This document shows, in pieces, positions 62,001 through 64,000 of a DNA stretch of 64,000 nt (positions within the stretch are counted from its first letter, which is position 1; every line of letters begins with the position of its first letter). The notes under the pieces are model-generated. The model searched no databases and was not told the origin of the DNA. It was given only the letters and a program-made list of their open reading frames with translations. The stretch is from Cladorhizidae sp. MBARI D1340-BT2 (Eukaryota; Porifera; Demospongiae; Poecilosclerida; Cladorhizidae), in the NCBI GenBank assembly GCA_028752905.1, contig JAQNBH010000003.1:32159222-32223221 (forward strand). The letters are read 5' to 3'. Position numbers and translations under genes: made by a program.

Positions 62001-64000
62001 AATGTCCACTCCCACTCTAGATGAACACACTAGAACACAGAGACAACCACAAACACAATGTCCACTCCCACTCTAGATGAGCACACTAGAACACAGAGAC
62101 AACTACAAACACAATGTCCACTCCCACTCTAGATGAGCACACTAGAACACAGAGACAACCACAAACACAATGTCCACTCCCACTCTAGATGAGCACACTA
62201 GAACACAGAGACAACCACACACAACCACAAACACAATGTCCACTCCCACTCTAGATGAGCACACTAGAACACAGAGACAACCACAAACACAATGTCCACT
62301 CCCACTCTAGATGAGCACACTAGAACACAGAGACAACCACAAACACAATGTCCACTCCCATGCACTCTAGATGAGCACACTTAAACACAGAGACAACCAC
62401 AAACACAATGTCCACTCCCACTCTAGATGAGCACACTAGAACACAGAGACAACCACACACAACCACAAACACAATGTCCACTCCCACTCTAGATGAGCAC
62501 ACTAGAACACAGAGACAACCACAAACACAATGTCCACTCCCACTCTAGATGAGCACACTAGAACACAGAGACAACCACAAACACAATGTCCACTCCCACT
62601 CTAGATGAGCACACTAGAACACAGAGACAACTACAAACACAATGTCCACTCCCACTCTAGATGAGCACACTAGAACACAGAGACAACCACAAACACAATG
62701 TCCACTCCCACTCTAGATGAGCACACTAGAACACAGAGACAACCACAAACACAATGTCCACTCCCACTCTAGATGAGCACACTAGAACACAGAGACAACC
62801 ACAAACACAATGTCCACTCCCACTCTAGATGAGCACACTAGAACACAGAGACAACCACACACAACCACAAACACAATGTCCACTCCCACTCTAGATGAGC
62901 ACACTAGAACACAGAGACAACCACAAACACAATGTCCACTCCCACTCTAGATGAGCACACTAGAACACAGAGACAACCACAAACACAATGTCCACTCCCA
63001 TGCACTCTAGATGAGCACACTTAAACACAGAGACAACCACAAACACAATGTCCACTCCCACTCTAGATGAGCACACTAGAACACAGAGACAACCACAAAC
63101 ACAATGTCCACTCCCACTCTAGATGAGCACACTAGAACACAGAGACAACCACAAACACAATGTCCACTCGCACTCTAGTTTAGCACACTAGAACACAGAG
63201 ACAACCACAAATACAATGTCCACTCCCACTCTAGATGAGCACACTAGAACACAGAGACAACCACAAACACAATGTCCACTCCCACTCTAGATGAGCACAC
63301 TAGAACACAGAGACAACCACAAACACAATGTCCACTCCCACTCTAGATGAGCACACTAGAACACAGAGACAACCAAAAACACAATGTCCACTCCCACTCT
63401 AGATGAGCACACTAGAACACAGAGACAACCACAAACACAATGTCCACTCCCACTCTAGATGAGCACATTAGAACACAGAGACAACCACAAACACAATGTC
63501 CACTCCCACTCTAGATGAGCACACTAGAACACAGAGACAACCACAAACACAATGTCCACTCCCACTCTAGATGAGCACACTAGAACACAGAGACAACCAC
63601 AAACAAAATGTCCACTCCCACTCCAGATGAGCACACTAGAACACAGAGACAGCCACAAACACAATGTCCACTCCCACTCTAGATGAGCACACTAGAACAC
63701 AGAGACAACCACAAACACAATGTCCACTCCCACTCTAGATGAGCACACTAGAACACAGAGACAACCACAAACACAATGTTCACTCCCACTATAGATGAGC
63801 ACACTAGAACACAGAGACAACCACAAACACAATGTCCACTCCCACTCTAGATGAGCACAATAGAACACAGAGACAACCACAAACACAATGTCCACTCCCA
63901 CTCTAGATGAGCACACTAGAACACAGAGACAACCACAAACACAATGTCCACTCCCACTCTAGATGAACACACTAGAACACAGAGACAACCACAAACACAA
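59081..64000. repeat. 56-bp minisatellite, about 88 copies, running off the window end
   Basis: Unit CACAATGTCCACTCCCACTC, TAGATGAGCACACTAGAACA, CAGAGACAACCACAAA, 56 bp. Some units carry an extra ACCACACACA (about 62217, 62453, 62857) or a TGCA insertion (62360, 62999). The block around 62217-62400 recurs at 62857-63040 with both variants in order, showing block duplication of about 640 bp. It continues past the window. Confidence 0.97.

Overview
The window is eukaryotic, most likely a metazoan and plausibly a sponge or another early-branching invertebrate. The evidence is a spliced receptor gene whose five exons all join in phase 1, a hallmark of animal extracellular-domain genes, and relics of LINE, Penelope-like, hAT, pogo/Tigger, Mutator-like and probably piggyBac elements. 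The species call is inference. No tRNA, rRNA, operon or prokaryotic signature was seen.

About half of the 64 kb (roughly 31 kb) is tandem minisatellite in eleven large or small arrays: 37-bp (10.4-11.4 kb), 15-bp (11.4-14.2 kb), 56-bp (16.2-17.8 kb), 60-bp (18.5-30.3 kb), 85-bp and 33-bp (43.7-44.4 kb), 66-bp (45.1-47.3 kb), 46-bp (47.8-52.8 kb), 54-bp (53.6-54.2 kb), 38-bp (54.7-55.6 kb) and an unrelated 56-bp array (59.1 kb to the window end). Their units often lack stop codons, so they create very long but almost certainly meaningless open frames on both strands.

Layout. 0-0.6 kb: pogo/Tigger-type transposase 3' end. 0.6-5.5 kb and 30.6-34.6 kb: two copies, in direct orientation, of one segment carrying microsatellites and an internally deleted hAT element. 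5.5-10.4 kb: LINE fragment, inverted repeat and simple repeats. 10.4-30.3 kb: minisatellite block. 34.6-41.0 kb: a nest of transposons, with a small element holding a pogo/CENP-B-like fragment, a Penelope-like reverse transcriptase split by a 744-bp palindromic element between TTAA target sites, and a 2.56-kb element with 214-bp inverted repeats carrying a Mutator-like transposase relic. 41-47.3 kb: microsatellites, a LINE 3' fragment and tandem repeats.

The one convincing host gene lies at 47.7-58.9 kb on the + strand: signal peptide exon, Ig exon, a long exon with a second Ig domain plus a divergent Ig-like region, a short Thr/Pro/Cys stalk exon, and a last exon with a transmembrane helix and a Pro/Ser-rich cytoplasmic tail. 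It reads as a type I cell-surface receptor. Its 5-kb first intron is built almost entirely of about 110 tandem copies of the exon 1/intron 1 boundary, so the authentic 5' splice site is followed by dozens of near-identical decoys. That is the most unusual feature of the window.
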